Part shown: positions 63,815 to 64,000 of the stretch, piece by piece
Numbering within the stretch: the first letter of the stretch is position 1
Layout of the letters: each line of letters starts with the position of its first letter
Source: an uncultured Pelagibacteraceae bacterium
GTDB lineage: Bacteria; Pseudomonadota; Alphaproteobacteria; Pelagibacterales; Pelagibacteraceae
Length of the DNA stretch: 64,000 bases
Assembly (NCBI GenBank): GCA_902634485.1
Contig: CACPKA010000001.1
Span: forward strand, 1-64,000
Direction of reading: 5' to 3'
The notes under the pieces: model-generated
The model's database searches: none
Told to the model about the DNA's origin: nothing
Seen by the model: only the letters and a program-made list of their open reading frames with translations
Made by a program: the position numbers and the translations under genes

Positions 63815-64000
63815 ATGAAAAAAAATAAAAAAGAATTACCATTGAGAAATGGTGTTGGAATGGTTGTTCTTAATGATGATAATAAAATATTTGTTGCAAA
63901 AAGAATTGATAATCCAAAAAATTATTGGCAAATGCCTCAGGGGGGTGTAGATAAAAACGAAGATTATAAAGATGCAGCTTTACGAGAATTAAAAGAAGAA
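63815..64000 (+). CDS. rppH: RNA pyrophosphohydrolase (partial, cut by the window end)
   Basis: Reading from the ATG at 63815 gives 62 residues without a stop. They begin with [15 protein letters not shown] and reach the Nudix box [20 protein letters not shown], with its Gly, Glu and Arg-Glu pattern intact. WQMPQGGV is typical of RppH/NudH. It removes pyrophosphate from 5' ends of mRNA, starting decay. The rest lies outside the window. It follows ctpA after 1 nt. Confidence 0.93.
   Translation, partial: MKKNKKELPLRNGVGMVVLNDDNKIFVAKRIDNPKNYWQMPQGGVDKNEDYKDAALRELKEE

Overview
The window is a compact, very AT-rich stretch of alphaproteobacterial chromosome. It has short or overlapping gene junctions, almost no intergenic space, and lysine/asparagine/isoleucine-rich proteins. 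Gene content and order fit the SAR11 group (Pelagibacterales): chvI-chvG-ahcY-tsaE-amgK-murU, metX-metW, rplU-rpmA-obgE-proB-proA-nadD, class I LysRS, an ATP synthase zeta inhibitor (DUF1476), a SAM-II riboswitch before metX, and alphaproteobacterial-style purine catabolism. The taxonomic call is an inference from these traits, not from a marker-gene comparison. I found no tRNA, rRNA, insertion sequence, prophage or CRISPR array.

Region 1 (1-10.8 kb): a TerB/J-domain protein, then isocitrate lyase (aceA) facing a ScfR/RamB-type regulator. The intergenic region between them carries repeated TTTACAAA boxes and a small ORF not previously called. Next come a coiled-coil protein, a C-terminally short cyclopropane-fatty-acid synthase, a DapA-family protein, a GT9 glycosyltransferase, a membrane J-protein, oligopeptidase B, and an Hsp20 gene with a textbook sigma-32 promoter and a ROSE-like RNA thermometer.

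Region 2 (10.8-23.3 kb): a purine salvage and degradation island. It holds two NCS2-type permeases (uracil/xanthine and AzgA-type), a lipoprotein, a purine phosphoribosyltransferase, a PuuD-type urate oxidase without its cytochrome domain, guanine deaminase, xanthine dehydrogenase (two subunits) and HIU hydrolase. Divergent from these are OHCU decarboxylase, allantoicase, ureidoglycolate lyase, allantoinase PuuE and a DUF1330 protein. Together they would take guanine/xanthine to urate, allantoin, allantoate, ureidoglycolate and finally glyoxylate plus urea. Glyoxylate connects to the aceA glyoxylate node a few kb away.

Region 3 (23.3-34.7 kb): DNA repair (AlkA-like), an EamA permease, MsrA, a sulfurtransferase, an RND efflux pair, an SLT lipoprotein, a nuclease, the ATP synthase zeta inhibitor, a VanZ-like protein and phosphoglycerate mutase, then the amgK-murU recycling pair with tsaE. 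Region 4 (34.7-49.5 kb): ahcY, the ChvG/ChvI two-component system, DNA polymerase I, an orphan ABC ATPase, an ActR/RegA regulator, a polyamine cassette (ornithine/lysine decarboxylase, deoxyhypusine-synthase-like enzyme, agmatinase-type hydrolase), a queuosine-precursor transporter, L28, pyrD and class I lysyl-tRNA synthetase.

Region 5 (49.5-64 kb): TrkH, an AmpG-like MFS carrier, an NlpC/P60 protein, tyrA-hisC divergent from SAM-II-controlled metX-metW-gloB, and the conserved run rplU-rpmA-obgE-proB-proA-nadD-rsfS-ctpA-rppH, the last cut by the window edge. The only clear intrinsic terminators follow hsp20 and the AzgA-type permease gene.
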